Origin: Acanthosepion pharaonis
Lineage: Eukaryota > Mollusca > Cephalopoda > Sepiida > Sepiidae
Assembly (NCBI GenBank): GCA_903632075.3
Contig: CAHIKZ030004135.1
Coordinates: forward strand, 595,001-659,000
DNA: 64,000 bases
Direction: 5' to 3'
The notes under the pieces: model-generated
Told to the model about the DNA's origin: nothing
Databases searched by the model: none
What the model saw: only the letters and a program-made list of their open reading frames with translations
Part shown: positions 1 to 11,174 of the stretch, one piece after another
Position numbering within the stretch: position 1 is the stretch's first letter
Layout: every line of letters begins with the position of its first letter
Translations under genes and position numbers: made by a program

Positions 1-357
1 CCTCCATCTATCTTTAAAATCATTCTTCGTGGACCCAATGTATATCATATTAGTGCTAGGACTCTCAGTGGATGATATAGTACATTGGTATACCACAGAT
101 TTAATGCAGCATTTATTTTCTAATGGGCAGTCTTCTAAGTTTTTACAATTACATAATTTTTCCCTTTTGTTGTCTGATTTAAGTGTAGGGTTTTATTAAT
201 ACTATTCAGGCAGGGGGTTTGTTCAAGATCTTATTGTGTTTTTCTATTATACCTTCTAGATTTTCAGTGCAGCTGTAACTCAATTTTAGGGTGTTCTTAT
301 TAAATATATTACTAAGCTTACTATTGGTGAGGAAGTGTTTATCAATTAGAGCTAAGA

Positions 358-370
<13 letters not shown>
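1..370 (-). pseudogene. Penelope-like element fragment, GIY-YIG endonuclease end
   Basis: Minus-strand translation gives a recognisable PLE C-terminal part. A stretch beginning KFLALIDKHF leads through a Cys motif (CNCKNLEDCPLENKCC) to the endonuclease start VVYQC...MIYIGSTKNDF, the GIY-YIG signature. The Cys-rich linker before GIY-YIG is typical of PLE endonucleases, which nick target DNA for reverse transcription. In-frame stops near 180-200 and truncation by the window edge make this a dead fragment. The rest of the nuclease lies outside the window. The family is clear; which PLE lineage is not. Confidence 0.75.

Positions 371-413
<43 letters not shown>
360..413. repeat. (TA)n microsatellite
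   Basis: About 50 bp of uninterrupted TA. It separates the PLE fragment from the foldback MITE. Confidence 0.95.
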
Positions 414-417
<4 letters not shown>

Positions 418-509
418 AAGAACAGTAAGATATAAAATCCGGTGTTCTTATAGATATTTTATTTTTACAAAATATTGCTCAATGTAAATTTACAGAGCAT
501 TAATATTAT

Positions 510-864
510 AATTAATTGATTTAAAATATGGTTTTTTTTACACAGTTTCAACCATGTTTCAAAAATAGAAGCTAAAACCCCGAATTTAATTTTGCAATTA
601 AATTAAAAGCATTAGTTCCATTTCAGAAAAATCTAGACATCCCTTGTTCAATTTAAGTAGAATATTCTGTAACCATGGAAACGTGATTTTAGCTGTGTCT
701 TTAAAACCCGGTAATTTTAAAAAGTTACTCCAAAATTCGCTTGAAGATGAAATGGAACTAATGCTTTTTAATTTAATTGCAAAATTAAATTCGGGGTTTT
801 AGCTTCTATTTTTGAAACATGGTTGGAACTGTGTAAAAAAAAAAAAAATTTTAAATCAATTAAT

Positions 865-866
<2 letters not shown>
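510..866. mobile_element. foldback MITE with ~115-bp inverted ends, copy 1
   Basis: Positions 510-623 and 750-866 are inverted copies differing by a few bases (A/T runs near the tips). Tips read AATTAATTGATTTAAAAT. The middle holds GTAACCATGGAAAC and TTCGCTTGAAGATG, both found again in the element at 57571-57891, so this is a family. No coding capacity. The element sits directly against a (TA)n tract (870-914), so TA is probably the target; the class of the mobilising transposase is unknown. Confidence 0.75.

Positions 867-869
<3 letters not shown>

Positions 870-914
<45 letters not shown>
870..914. repeat. (TA)n microsatellite
   Basis: TA tract abutting the right end of the foldback MITE. 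Confidence 0.9.
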
Positions 915-916
<2 letters not shown>

Positions 917-1158
917 GCAACAAGGATTAGCTAGCCACCCGAGAGTCCTATTGTTAAAATACTATTAGTAATACCTTTTTTATAAAGACTTTCGATATCT
1001 AGACCTTAATTTCAATGTTTTAAACAGATGTCCTCTTAAACACGTTTATCCACTAAATTTATCGACCATAGCAATAATACGAAATCCATTAATTGTTTAA
1101 AATTTACATCTTTTTTTAAAATCATTTCATCCCAAAAAGGCCACTAGAACGCAGGGGG

Positions 1159-1765
1159 TTATTGAATGTTAGTGAATATAAGAAAAACTACTATTTTAGG
1201 CAGTGGACAATAAAAGAACCAGAATTTCAGATACCAGGAGATTAAATGTTTGAAAATCAATGTTGACTGGGAAGGAAGAAGCAGTGGACAATAAAAGAAC
1301 CAGAATTTCAGATACCAGGTGATTAAATGTTTGAAAATCAATGTTGACTTGGAAGGAAGAAGCAGGGGGAGAGTCCCACAAGCGAGAAGTGCGATAGAAT
1401 AAACTGTTAGCAAAATCTTATATCGAACCATTTTCACTGTAAAATGATGAGACCTTGCCGCCAATCTATTACTGCTCTTAAATTCATAAAGTCTAAGTAC
1501 CGTAGAGGAATGTTCATCAAAACAATTACCATGAAAATATATAGAGAAATATCACAGGGAAGCTACGTTATGATGGTGGGTAAAGAACTAAAGCCTAGAT
1601 ACCAGGTCAGCACCAATAACATTGCAGATTCTTCTTTGGATTTCAACAAGTACTTCTCAATATATAGCAGGAGGATCAGATCTATTGTGGCACTAATATA
1701 CAAAGCAAGGTCGAATGATCTACTTATATATATACGTAAGATAGATTCTGGTCAGAAAAACTGTC
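1159..1765 (-). pseudogene. LINE ORF2 C-terminal relic, copy 1
   Basis: Minus-strand translation carries the tail of a non-LTR retrotransposon reverse transcriptase, with segments such as SAMLLVLTWYLGF, LVIFLYIFMVIVLMNIPL and IDWRQGL, split over frames. The same order appears at 14060-15065 and 27975-28600, and the upstream part at 61498-61730. Frameshifts and an internal 81-bp tandem duplication (1200-1361) show it is dead. Only the region after the palm domain remains, so this is an ordinary 5'-truncated LINE copy. I cannot name the clade. Confidence 0.6.
1200..1361. repeat. 81-bp tandem duplication inside LINE relic
   Basis: Two almost identical 81-bp units (1200-1280 and 1281-1361), each starting GCAGTGGACAATAAAAG, followed by a third partial start. 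They differ at about two bases, so the duplication is younger than the LINE insertion. Confidence 0.9.
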
Positions 1766-2071
1766 TAGCACGACATGGTGAACTATCTTGTTAGCTGCAG
1801 ACTTTGCAGCTGATTAAATATACTCTTTCTATTCATGTCAGTTTAAAACGTTAGTCTGAGAAGGCGCAATAAGTCACTCTCCTGATTTCTGTCATGAGGC
1901 AATCTATCTATAAGTCTAGAAGAGACAGCAACCTACTTGATTTATAAACAATTTATTTGATAAAATGCTTTTGCATTTGAATTGGTGTTGGATTGATTTT
2001 TCTTCCTAATTATATCTTCGATTGTCTTGCAGGTGCTGGTAACGACACTAGTAGTAGGGATGAGGATGAGA

Positions 2072-2300
2072 AGGCACGGTGCAGTAGTGGATAGCGGCTC
2101 AGATTGAGGAATAGGAGAGGCGAGTTCGAATTCTAGTCGAATCCATTACATTTACTAACGTGCTAATACTCTTGGAAAAGACATTAATCCTCTTATGGGT
2201 AAACAGGAAGACAGACTGGGTTCTATAGCCTTGGATGGCAACTGCCCTAGAAGAAGGACAACACTGAATTCAAAACCTTTGGAGACCTTGTAGCACGTAG
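2072..2300 (+). mobile_element. tRNA-derived SINE
   Basis: An A-box-like TGCAGTAGTGGATAG and a B box GAGTTCGAATTCT lie about 50 bp apart, the spacing of an internal Pol III promoter. A non-tRNA body follows to about 2300. No tRNA fold can be closed, so this is a SINE head rather than a tRNA gene. Confidence 0.6.
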
Positions 2301-2309
2301 TGAACCATG

Positions 2310-3235
2310 TCTCTGTATTCGGCCCTTCAAAAAGTGTTGTTTGTTCTGCTTAAAGCCTTCACCACGGTGTCTGGCTGTCGGTTCCTAAGAACTGAGCTTC
2401 TTGACCCTCATACGTCGAATACGACGAAAGAATCCACTATTAAGAATGCCTAATTTATTTTCGAGTTTAGGAGAAAGAGTGCCGGGGAGTAGGATTATAA
2501 AATTTGTGTAATTTTTGTAAGAACCTTTATTAATGGTGTCATGTTTTTAGCATTAAGGATGAAATGGTGTGGATAATGAAAAAGTATGAATGCTTTCTTT
2601 ATATATTTCTTTTCTTCATTTAAGTATTCAGGGTTACATATCCTAAAGATTCTATCGTACAGCTCACTCAAGCCTCTTTTTTCACTCTAATTCATTCAAG
2701 CTTTTTCCGATTCTCAATCAGCTTTTTCCTTTCCCTTATCACTTTCATGCTCTCTATCTCTATGTCTCTCTAAGTTCTTACAACTGCCTGAACGATTATA
2801 TTCGTTTTTTCTCTCTCTACTTCTCTACCTCAATAAATTTATCTCTTCATGTAGTCTTATTTTCAACTGTTCGGTTTTTCCTGCTTCGGTTTCCAAATCT
2901 CCAAACAATAAAAATTAATTTGTTTTTGAGAAACGGAAAACACCAAAAAAGAACGGATGTCTCGTGACATTATGTGTTGCATATTCTTTACACAATTCCC
3001 AAACTGATAATTTTTTCTCGCTTACCTTGACACAATTATTTGCAGGTGTTACAAAAGTCGTGATTTTCTATTTCTTCATTTCTATCCTTTAAAATGGATA
3101 TTATTACTTATTTTTTAGAAGAATTAGCGAATTGTTATCTTGATGGTGTAAGGTAGCAGCGAGACGACGTGTATCTGCCTCGATACTCGTTGCCGTGAAT
3201 GTCTTGTTTAAGTAGCCCACTCTCGCCTCTCATGT
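2310..3235. other. no recognised gene
   Basis: AT-rich DNA with a C/T-rich patch around 2690-2830. No ORF with family resemblance, no inverted ends seen. Confidence 0.5.
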
Positions 3236-3239
3236 AAGC

Positions 3240-3330
3240 GGGCGAGTCTACTTCTATGGGGGTGTGACGCCAAGACCATTCCGGTCTTGTAACTGGGCGT
3301 CTTAGGTTCGATTCCACCTCTACAGATGGT
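3240..3330 (+). mobile_element. possible tRNA-like SINE head
   Basis: A good B box (GGTTCGATTCC, about 3305) and a short anticodon-arm-like hairpin (AAGACC / GGTCTT) precede it. The A box is poor and the acceptor stem does not close. Probably a decayed SINE. Confidence 0.4.
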
Positions 3331-3597
3331 AGTCACATGGTAATAGTGATACAGCTGTTTTGGTGAGATTTTAGAATAACCAATGTTGTAATTTGGATAT
3401 AAACGGTCGCAAGAATATTTCTGAAATTAAGAAGAAAAAGCATTAAAAAAAACCTACATTCTGCTTTACTTTTTCTGTAACAATTGATACAATTTCTTTT
3501 AATTATTTAAAAAGTACATTTAACATGCTTACACATTGTAAAAGATAAAATTACCAAACAATAGACCTTGAGAACATATTCCCAAAGAAGAGACTTA

Positions 3598-3815
3598 GAT
3601 AGATAGATAGAGAGATAGATTGATAGATAGATAGATAGATAGGAAGGAAGGAAGGAAGGAAGGAAGGAATATACATAGGAAGATATGACGGAAGGAAGAT
3701 ACATAGGAATATAGATAGATAGATAGATAGATAGATTGATAGATAGGAAGGAAGGGGTACACATATGAAGATACGACGGAAGGAATATACATAGGAATAT
3801 AGATAGATAGGAAGG

Positions 3816-3882
<67 letters not shown>

Positions 3883-3971
3883 GAATGAAGGAAGATAGGA
3901 AGGAAGGGATATACATAGGAAGATAGGACGGAAGGAAGATACATAGGAATATAGATAAACAGATAGGAAGG

Positions 3972-4030
<59 letters not shown>

Positions 4031-4270
4031 GAATGAAGGGAGATTGGAAGGAAGGGATATACATAGGAAATTAGATAGGACGGAAGGAAGATACATAGGA
4101 ATATAGATAGATATGAAGGAAGGAAAATAGATAGATAGATAGATAGATAGGAATGAAGGGGGATTGGAAGGAAGGGATATACATAGGAAGATAGATAGGA
4201 CGGAAGGAAGATACATATGAATATAGATAGATATGAAGGAAGGAAAATAGATAGATAGATATATAGATAT

Positions 4271-4305
<35 letters not shown>

Positions 4306-4420
4306 TGCGCATATTTGGATAGATAGTTTCATAGATAGGTATATTGATTGGCAAGTACATAAATGTAGATATGTGCATAGATAAATATGTAGATATGCTT
4401 ATATATAGATAGATAGGAAC
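3598..4420. repeat. GATA/GGAA tetranucleotide satellite with higher-order units
   Basis: Runs of GATA and GGAA are interrupted by recurring spacers (ATACATAGGAAGATA, GGACGGAAGGAAGATACATA) at roughly 100-170 bp, so the array has a compound higher-order unit and is not a pure microsatellite. Long open frames rich in SIYL on the minus strand are a by-product of the repeat, not genes. Confidence 0.9.
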
Positions 4421-4424
4421 ATTA

Positions 4425-5690
4425 TGATATAGAGAAACGAACAGACTGAACTATAGAGATCGATACGAATCGACTCGCTTAAAAGAATATCCTTTGTGAT
4501 CTATGCAGCAATTCTTACGTCTGATGTAGTCTGAATAATCACGAAATTTAACGGCTGAATCAGTATTTTTGCCACTTCTTACTTTATTCCATACAGTGAT
4601 ATCTCTAAACTAATTATGCACATATTATCACCATCATCGTAACATCTTAATCGTTACTGTTTAAATAGCTCTGTAGTGCACCGTTGTGCGTCTTAACGAA
4701 ACAGAAAACAGGCTGATTCTTTGATGTCTAACTTCAAAGAGCATGCGCTGCGAAAATTAATTTGAACAGTCTTAATTATCCGGCAAAACAATTAGTTATT
4801 GAACTCTAGCTTCTGCCCGAGCCAATTATAGGATGAACTACATGATGAAGCAATGCCTTTGTGAATATGGCCTACTGGTTAAAATGTAAGGCTGGTGACT
4901 GAAAGGTTTCATCCGATGTGTTATACAAGAATCAAATCCGATATTATGCCAACGTATATTACCATTTTCTTTAATTATATGACCATTGGTCTTTTTAATT
5001 TCCGATATTAATTACGATTAAATATTTACCGAAATTCTAGTTCAGATGGCTGTTATTGGAGACTTAGTTGAGTCCGGGCAATAGTCGTCGGAAAAGGTCA
5101 ATTCTGAATTGAAAACTGACTGAAAAAGGAATTACCACTCTCAGACTCTCTTCGCCCGAGAGACACACATACGACTGCAGTAGATATGGTTCCCCTACGA
5201 ACTTCATCTGTTACGGGTCACATGATTGTGTTTGTTTTTGTTTTGTTTTTGAAATAGGCGCACACAAATATTCTTTTACTTTGACAGACATGGCTGTGCA
5301 AAGTAAATATTGATAAGCGTGTGTTTTATTACTAAACCGGCATGTTATTTATGACTGTGTATCACACCGGGTACTCTATTGTTTTGAATAAATCACACAC
5401 CAGTCCAAAATTTCAGATTTCCCCTAGCCGACCAGCTTGTAGCGAACAACTTTCACTGAGATTTATGGCAGGTTCTGACATCATAGTTTTGCCAGCAAAA
5501 CAACTCAACCGGTTGTGAAAAAAATGAAATATTTCCAAATCGGATTATCGCAGAGCAGTGGTTAAGTAATTATTCTCACAAATAATTACTACTAACCCTG
5601 ATTTGTGCTCTTAAATTTCTGGCTTTAAGCCAGGCTGATTAAAGTAAAGTGCACGTATAAAATAATCATGGTATTCTCTGTTAGTGTTAT
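4425..5690. other. no recognised gene
   Basis: Mixed-composition DNA, no conserved coding segment, repeat tips or tRNA boxes recognised. Confidence 0.5.
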
Positions 5691-6128
5691 ATGGCCCCCT
5701 CGTACTGTGGAAATCTTGGTGGTGGTCTCCATTCAATAATAAAGTTATATTCTTCTCCCGCTTGTCTTCTCCCGGCTAGTGATCGCGAGTTGTTTTGGTT
5801 CGAAGATACTTCGATACAGGGAATATTATTAAAATCGACGAATATAACTTCTGTTTGGCCAGTGGGTTCGCTCTCCCCAAATGGGGAGCCGTTTCAGACA
5901 CGAAATGAAAACATCTACATTATTAGACGGTTTAAAACTCGACTCCTCGAAATTCATTTCTCTATCTATCATTCTCACGGTGACTCAGCTAATCAAAATC
6001 GCCTTCCTTGTTTTGTCTTCCATCTGACCACAAAGATCAACACCAGGAAGTCAGAGCAGCGATACACTTCCTCTAAAAACAAGTCTGCTAAGCTATATTC
6101 AACGTTAGAGATAGCGTGCGAGAAATAG
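5691..6128 (+). CDS. unrecognised ORF, 145 codons
   Basis: An open frame from ATG at 5691 to a stop at 6128. It is one of the longest in the window that is not repeat-derived, and its composition looks less biased than its surroundings. I see no signal peptide, no membrane helix and no known motif. No splice context or neighbouring exon supports it. It may be a chance frame or the 5' part of an unrecognised mobile element. I would not call it a gene without a homologue or a transcript. Confidence 0.12.
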   Translation: MAPSYCGNLGGGLHSIIKLYSSPACLLPASDRELFWFEDTSIQGILLKSTNITSVWPVGSLSPNGEPFQTRNENIYIIRRFKTRLLEIHFSIYHSHGDSANQNRLPCFVFHLTTKINTRKSEQRYTSSKNKSAKLYSTLEIACEK

Positions 6129-6129
6129 T

Positions 6130-7183
6130 TACGCTTGGGCGATCATGTCTCTTTGATTTATGACTGACTAGGCAGAAATTTTTTCCCGCAGTAGTTTTCC
6201 GCTTCATTATGCGGTAGACTGGTTACCAACCAATGCTATAGAACCCATTCTGTCCTACTATTCAACCCATAAGTGGAGTGAGAAAGATTCATACTTTCCC
6301 AACGTGTATTTGCACGTAATTGAATGTAATGAACGGAAGTGGAATTCGAATTCGCCTGTCCGTTTTCTCATTCGAAACCGAAATAGTAACCATGTTTATA
6401 ATCCTGCAATAAAATTGAGTTCATTATTATTATTTTTCTTTTTTTCTTTTTTTTTTCATCTTTTAAATTCTGAGATTTATTTCTCTTTCGGAAATATGCA
6501 ACAATGAAAAAAATATCAAAATATTGAAACGAGCACTTTTTAATCTCATTAAAGGATGAGTTACACAAAATGGCAAATACCACTGTTGCTGTACAAGACT
6601 AAAGCGTTGACATTTAAAAGGAGATTGTATTTGGCGATTAATGTAATAACAATGATATTCATTATCAGCACGACAAATATGATCATACTCTCCTTAATGT
6701 TGCCATTTCATTTGCCTTGTTTCTTTTTCTCTTTTTTATATTCCTAGTTCTTTTTGTTTGATACAAGGAAAGTGAGATTCTTGTTTCTTGTTAGTTAAGA
6801 TGGATGTTTGATTAATTCAGAAATCAATCAAAAACTAAAAAGAGACACCATTACAGAATAAGAGTTCAGCACTCAAATAAAATAAACACAGCGGCACAAA
6901 TATAGAAAGCCCAATATAGCATTATGAGATCAAGCCTGATAAAGTTATACGATGCACATGCATCACAGCTAAATGCCCGCTATATGGTGAGTGGGTTTGA
7001 CAGAAAGAATGCATAGGGTTGCAGATGGCGCTCAGTTAATACACCATTAATGACAGTTGCCGATTGAGAGTTTGCACAATATCTAGCAAGTTGTAACTTC
7101 AAAGTCGCTTTGGCTGTCTCATCATTCACATTTAAAAACAGCTCTCTCGAAATCCAGTTATTACGTTCCTATATTATTATTAT

Positions 7184-7185
<2 letters not shown>
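6130..7185. other. no recognised gene
   Basis: AT-rich. Small overlapping frames at 6304-6747 lie over a T-rich stretch and look like chance. Confidence 0.5.
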
Positions 7186-7225
<40 letters not shown>

Positions 7226-7230
7226 AAGTA
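7186..7230. repeat. (AGT)n microsatellite
   Basis: About 13 tandem AGT/TAG units with one or two substitutions near the right end. Confidence 0.9.
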
Positions 7231-7272
7231 GTACTAGTAGATTATCGGTGACGTCAGATCAACAGTGGTAAA

Positions 7273-7595
7273 CACTGGGGTAGACTGTTCTAGTTCCACG
7301 TGCCATGTTTGATGGATGTCAATTATCAGTTATCTCCTGTTAATTTCCCTCTGAAAGTTCTCCACTGCCTTAACCGGATATTGAACTCACACTCTTTGGG
7401 TCCTGTCACTGGATCTAACCAACAGGGAACGAAATAAAGGGTTCAGTTCGACATTCCAACCACCTGAAGAAGGCCGGAGCGTACAACGGCCGAAACATTG
7501 TGATAAATATGGCGACAAAGATAAGGACAATAGTCCAAATAATGTAAATAATGTACATAATAATGTAAATAATGCACCTCATCTCAGAAATATAG
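7273..7595. mobile_element. foldback PLE terminal unit with 11-bp target duplication
   Basis: The left part (7273-7423) is the minus-strand start of the PLE terminal repeat plus 3' region and a tRNA-like segment. The right part (7424-7595) is the same terminal repeat in plus orientation, so the unit turns back on itself. ACAGTGGTAAA occurs on both sides (7262-7272 and 7596-7606) as a target-site duplication, so this 323-bp piece was inserted as a unit. It has no reverse transcriptase or nuclease and must have moved in trans. The full-size relative is 40648-44358. Confidence 0.75.
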
Positions 7596-7796
7596 ACAGT
7601 GGTAAAGTTATTGATGTTTAATGAGGACAATGACATTGTTAAATTATTTTCCCTTTATCTGCGAGTTAAAACATATTTTAAAAGATAAATTATGGAATTT
7701 TATTTTTCAACTTAAAAATAATAGAAAATTTCTATTCTTACTACGTCATCCGGCAGTATGTAGTGGGATTCAGAGGAAACGGAACGAGAAATAACT

Positions 7797-7990
7797 GAGC
7801 AGTACTAAATAAGAACTAGGTGATATATGCCGAGACGAGGGCCAACGGAACGAGAACAATCTACCCGCGTAGATTAAATAGAGGGTTCAATTCAAAATTC
7901 TCTGTAGGCTATCCGGATCGACAATCACCTGATGAAAACGGAGGACGCAATGACCGAAACACTGTGATAACAACAACACCAAAAATAAAG
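7797..7990 (+). mobile_element. PLE terminal-repeat fragment, divergent family
   Basis: The order GGAACGAGAACAATCTACCC, AGGGTTCAATTCAAA, CACCTGATGAAAACGG, ACCGAAACACTGTGATAAC follows the layout of the PLE terminal repeats elsewhere in the window (start motif, promoter-like middle, CTGANGA/GAAA core) with many changes. A related but separate PLE family is the simplest reading. Confidence 0.55.
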
Positions 7991-8443
7991 ATGGTAGCAA
8001 TTGTCACGTGAAAATAATATAAAAAAAGAGTCAATTGCACAGATGCAAATTGGCCCACCTGTCCACACAGGCACACACACAAATATATAGATACATATTG
8101 TTTTACATATGTAGATTACTCATTGTTTTTTGGGGTTTTTTTTGGTTTTTTTACGGGAGTCGTGTCTAATGGCTACCTCTGTAGATAAAGTGATAGCACG
8201 CTTATTTAAATCTCCACTTTTCTCAATGTGTTTTACTTTTTAGGCATACAATAAAATAAATCTTTTTCTTCCAATATTCAAATTCTCCTTTCTATCAATC
8301 TCTCGAATGTTTATGGTCTGAAACCAGAAGCCCAAATGTAATGCACATGACAGTTGCCATAATATTCCATTAAGTCAGATTCCTCAAACTTGGTATTATT
8401 GACTTTCGGGTTTCTTTTTCTTGTTTCTTTTTATTCTGTACCT

Positions 8444-8444
<1 letters not shown>

Positions 8445-8511
<67 letters not shown>

Positions 8512-8548
8512 TATTCTGTACCTGTTTCATATATATATATATATATGT
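8445..8548. repeat. (TA)n tracts with duplicated flank
   Basis: Two TA tracts (about 8448-8506 and 8529-8546), each preceded by TTTTATTCTGTACCT, suggest local duplication of tract plus flank. Confidence 0.85.
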
Positions 8549-8841
8549 GTGTCTTAAATTTATCTTATTATTATTATTATTTCTCTGTTCTTATTTTCAA
8601 GTTTTTTCAATGCATTTTGATGTATTGCATTTTACTTTTTACATAAGTTGCAACATTTGGACTATCCAGAAGATTAAGTAACAACAAGTCTCCTCAATAG
8701 TCCAGGACTCTCCTCAGTATTCAGTTTTTATGTGTGCAGCTGTTTAGATGGTTTCGATCCTCAAAATTTCCGGCCTTTTTGTTCATATTTTCGGAATCGC
8801 TACCAATTCCTCAAAGACAACTAACATGACTCTTACTCGTC

Positions 8842-9183
8842 CTGGATATGTGGATAAACTGTAAATCCTCTGATCGGCTGGTTTTGAGGGCGCGTGGAAC
8901 CATCTCTTAATTGTTATTGTTCCCAGGCCCACCCTTACCCGAGGTCAAAACATTAGGAAAGTATAACAATATTATAATAAAAATAGCAGCAATATATTAT
9001 CATAGTAATAAACATTACCAGCAGTACTTTTCTGTAACAAAAAAAATAGTAGCAGCAATTATTTATTTATTTATTTGTAAAAGAAATTACTAATGCTCCC
9101 AAGAAAATTAAATTTCGGTATTAAATGACCCATAAGGATGTTGATATGCCGTAATACAAAACAAACCAAAGCAAACCAAACCA
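8842..9183 (+). mobile_element. SINE-like family B, copy 1
   Basis: Contains CTCTGATCGG, GCGTGGAACCATCTCTTAATTG and a tail running GTTGATATGCCGTAATACAAAAC then AAACC units. The same order is found at 39811-40130 and, inverted, at 12630-13020, 46600-46940 and 47255-47630. No coding content and no convincing Pol III boxes, so the class (SINE or MITE) is open. Confidence 0.65.
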
Positions 9184-9189
9184 CGAGTG

Positions 9190-9806
9190 TTGCTTTCATG
9201 TTCCGTGCTTTCTTCAGCTTCCCAACGAGATCCATATATTTTTGCATCGTTCAGCTTTCGTTCGATATTCCTACATGCTCACTTTGTACAGTGATATCAA
9301 GTATTTGACATGTTTCTTCTTTATAATAATTAGATCTGCTATTCTATTTCGGACTGAGTGATTCACTTGAATCTCGAACTCGAGTTTACTCATTTCCATT
9401 CTTAAAGACATATGTGTATATACATTTTGGTGTGTCTAATCGTAATTGTTTGCACAGTTCACAGTGGCTACCTCTTCCACCCCGTCATGCCTAGTTTTAT
9501 CCACGTTCTGAGCTGAGACTACATTTGATGAGTTTATATTTGCTTTCCACTTATGTTTCATCTATTTTGAAATTTATGATTGTCTCTCATGGTTGTGATT
9601 CAACTTCTCTATTGATTCATTTCGAGAAAAGATTCCATGTATTTTTAATGGTAATTCTTCCTTCCTTAAGAATCTCGTTTTCAGGATTCCCGCTTTGCTG
9701 TCATCCACTGAGTTCATTTGAAATTTTGCCTCTTGTATTCTGTCTTGTGCAGTGTTCAAGCCACTTGATCAAAAAGTCATTCTGATCTACAATGGTGATA
9801 ACCTCT
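9190..9806. other. no recognised gene; weak LINE-like frame
   Basis: A minus-strand frame (about 9574-9759) lies just beyond the SINE that separates it from the LINE relic at 10100-10560. It may be the downstream part of the same LINE, but I cannot match it to a known domain. Confidence 0.3.
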
Positions 9807-10090
9807 TGGAAATGTCAGGTGCTGACAGCTTGGATGTGTGGGTGGTGTCATGGATAATAACTCGGAATTGGAAATCAGGGAGCCGAGTTCCAATTCCAGT
9901 TATATTTACTTATGCACAAATACCCTTCAGAAAGGTATGAATCCACTTCTTGTCCCCCCAGCTATGGGATAGTTAGTAAGACTTGTATCAGTGAATCATT
10001 ATTATCTCCCCAAAATCCATATATTATTATCTGGATTTAAATAACTAGCACGAGGTTGACAAGCCGTAAAAAACAAATCAATCAAACCTC
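9807..10090 (+). mobile_element. 5S-tRNA compound SINE (family A), 5'-truncated
   Basis: Begins inside the 5S-derived part (GGTGCTGACAGCTTGGATG), continues with the tRNA-like region (GGGTGGTGTCATGGATAA ... GAGCCGAGTTCCAATTCC) and ends with the family tail GTTGACAAGCCGTAAAAAAC plus AAATC units. Co-linear with the full copy at 19490-19872. Confidence 0.8.
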
Positions 10091-10099
10091 AATAGTGAT

Positions 10100-10560
10100 G
10101 AGCGATATTCTTCATCTTCATTTCTAATGGTGAAGTCCTATTTCTTCTTTTTTTTAAATATACTTTGTCCGTTGTTTCTTGGCTAGAAAAATTTATGCAT
10201 TTCATCAGTTTCCTGGCTGTTTTTCTGATGTTCAGTCAAAGAAGAGTAAAGAATATCTAAACTGTCCAGCTACTTATTTCTTTGAAGAATTCCATCTGAA
10301 TTTTGGTTCTAATATATTTCTTTTTCTTCTGAATCATTTTTGTATATTTTTCTCCGTTTCGTTCTAGAGGAAACTATTCACTTCCAGAATACCCACATAA
10401 TTGTGATTTTCTATCCTGGTGAACGTTCTGATAAATTCTTTGTTGGACGTTTTGTGATTATTTTTCCTTTTATATTTTGTTTATTACCAATATTGCAGAG
10501 TCCGCTCCGCACTTCATTCTGATGTCTTCAGTAAAGATCATGTGAGGTCATCAAGATATA
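10100..10560 (-). pseudogene. LINE reverse-transcriptase fragment
   Basis: Minus-strand frames contain FTRIENHNYVGILEVNSF followed, after a frame change, by ARKLMKCINF...TTDKVYLKKRRNRT. This order (YLGILE..., then RKLM...DRLY..R.EGGRGL) belongs to the post-palm part of a LINE ORF2 widespread in invertebrates. The C-terminal CCHC-like part of such an element is present separately at 32790-33000. Multiple stops; the SINE at 9807-10090 interrupts or borders it. Confidence 0.5.
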
Positions 10561-10562
10561 TA

Positions 10563-11172
10563 TTAGGTTGACTAGAAAGTCTTGAGTCACTCAGAAAACG
10601 GAAAAAAAACAACAATCATGACCTCTGCCTGGTGGAATTTCCAGGGAGTACTGAATTTTTAGCTTGTTCCACACGGTCGCGCCATCCACGCTAAACTGTC
10701 TTGCCCGAATCTAGATCGCGTGTACGACAACCTAAAGAAGGGGCATCCCGCTTTGATCAATCGAGGTCGGCCTTTCTTTCAGCAAAATAATGTGAGGACA
10801 CACACTGCCAGGTTGAGTAAGGCGAAGTTCAAACAAGATGGACAGTGTTGAGATTCTTCCACCTCCACCATTCAGTCCCAATGTTTCTCCGACTGACTAT
10901 GGCCTATTCTGTTCAGTGGCACTATTCCTCCGCGACCAGACACTCAAAACTTTTAATGAAGTGAAGGAAGCTTGTTTACAGTTTTTTTTTTTATTATTAT
11001 TATTATTCAAAGCCAGCGGACGGGTATGTAGGACACATTCTGATGCTAGCTGATCACGGGCAGAAGATCGTCGAAAATAATGGACTTTATTTTTAAGAAT
11101 AAATCTTGGTGCTACCCCATAAAATTTTTGTTGCTTTCTTTCCGCTTCCCAAGGACTTTCTGGCCAACCTAA
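10563..11172 (+). mobile_element. internally deleted mariner element with TA duplication
   Basis: Inverted tips TTAGGTTGACTAGAAAGTC (left) and its near complement (right, GACTTTCTGGCCAACCTAA) are bordered by TA on both sides (10561-10562, 11173-11174). The body keeps the second half of a mariner transposase: PALINRGRPFFQQNN, HTARLSKAKF, then ILPPPPFSPNVSPTDYGLF and FNEVKEACLQFF. The catalytic Asp of the DNA..PH motif reads Asn (QQNN), and the N-terminal DNA-binding half and first Asp are gone. About 610 bp against roughly 1.3 kb for a full mariner. Non-autonomous and dead as an enzyme. Confidence 0.85.
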
Positions 11173-11174
11173 TA

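Noticed and set aside
3507..4378. Long minus-strand frames rich in SIYL (up to 275 codons)
   Set aside because: They are translations of the GATA/GGAA satellite, open in several frames at once.
3598..4420. CRISPR-like array (regular repeats with spacers)
   Set aside because: Units are GATA/GGAA simple repeats with recurrent, not unique, spacers, in an animal genome.
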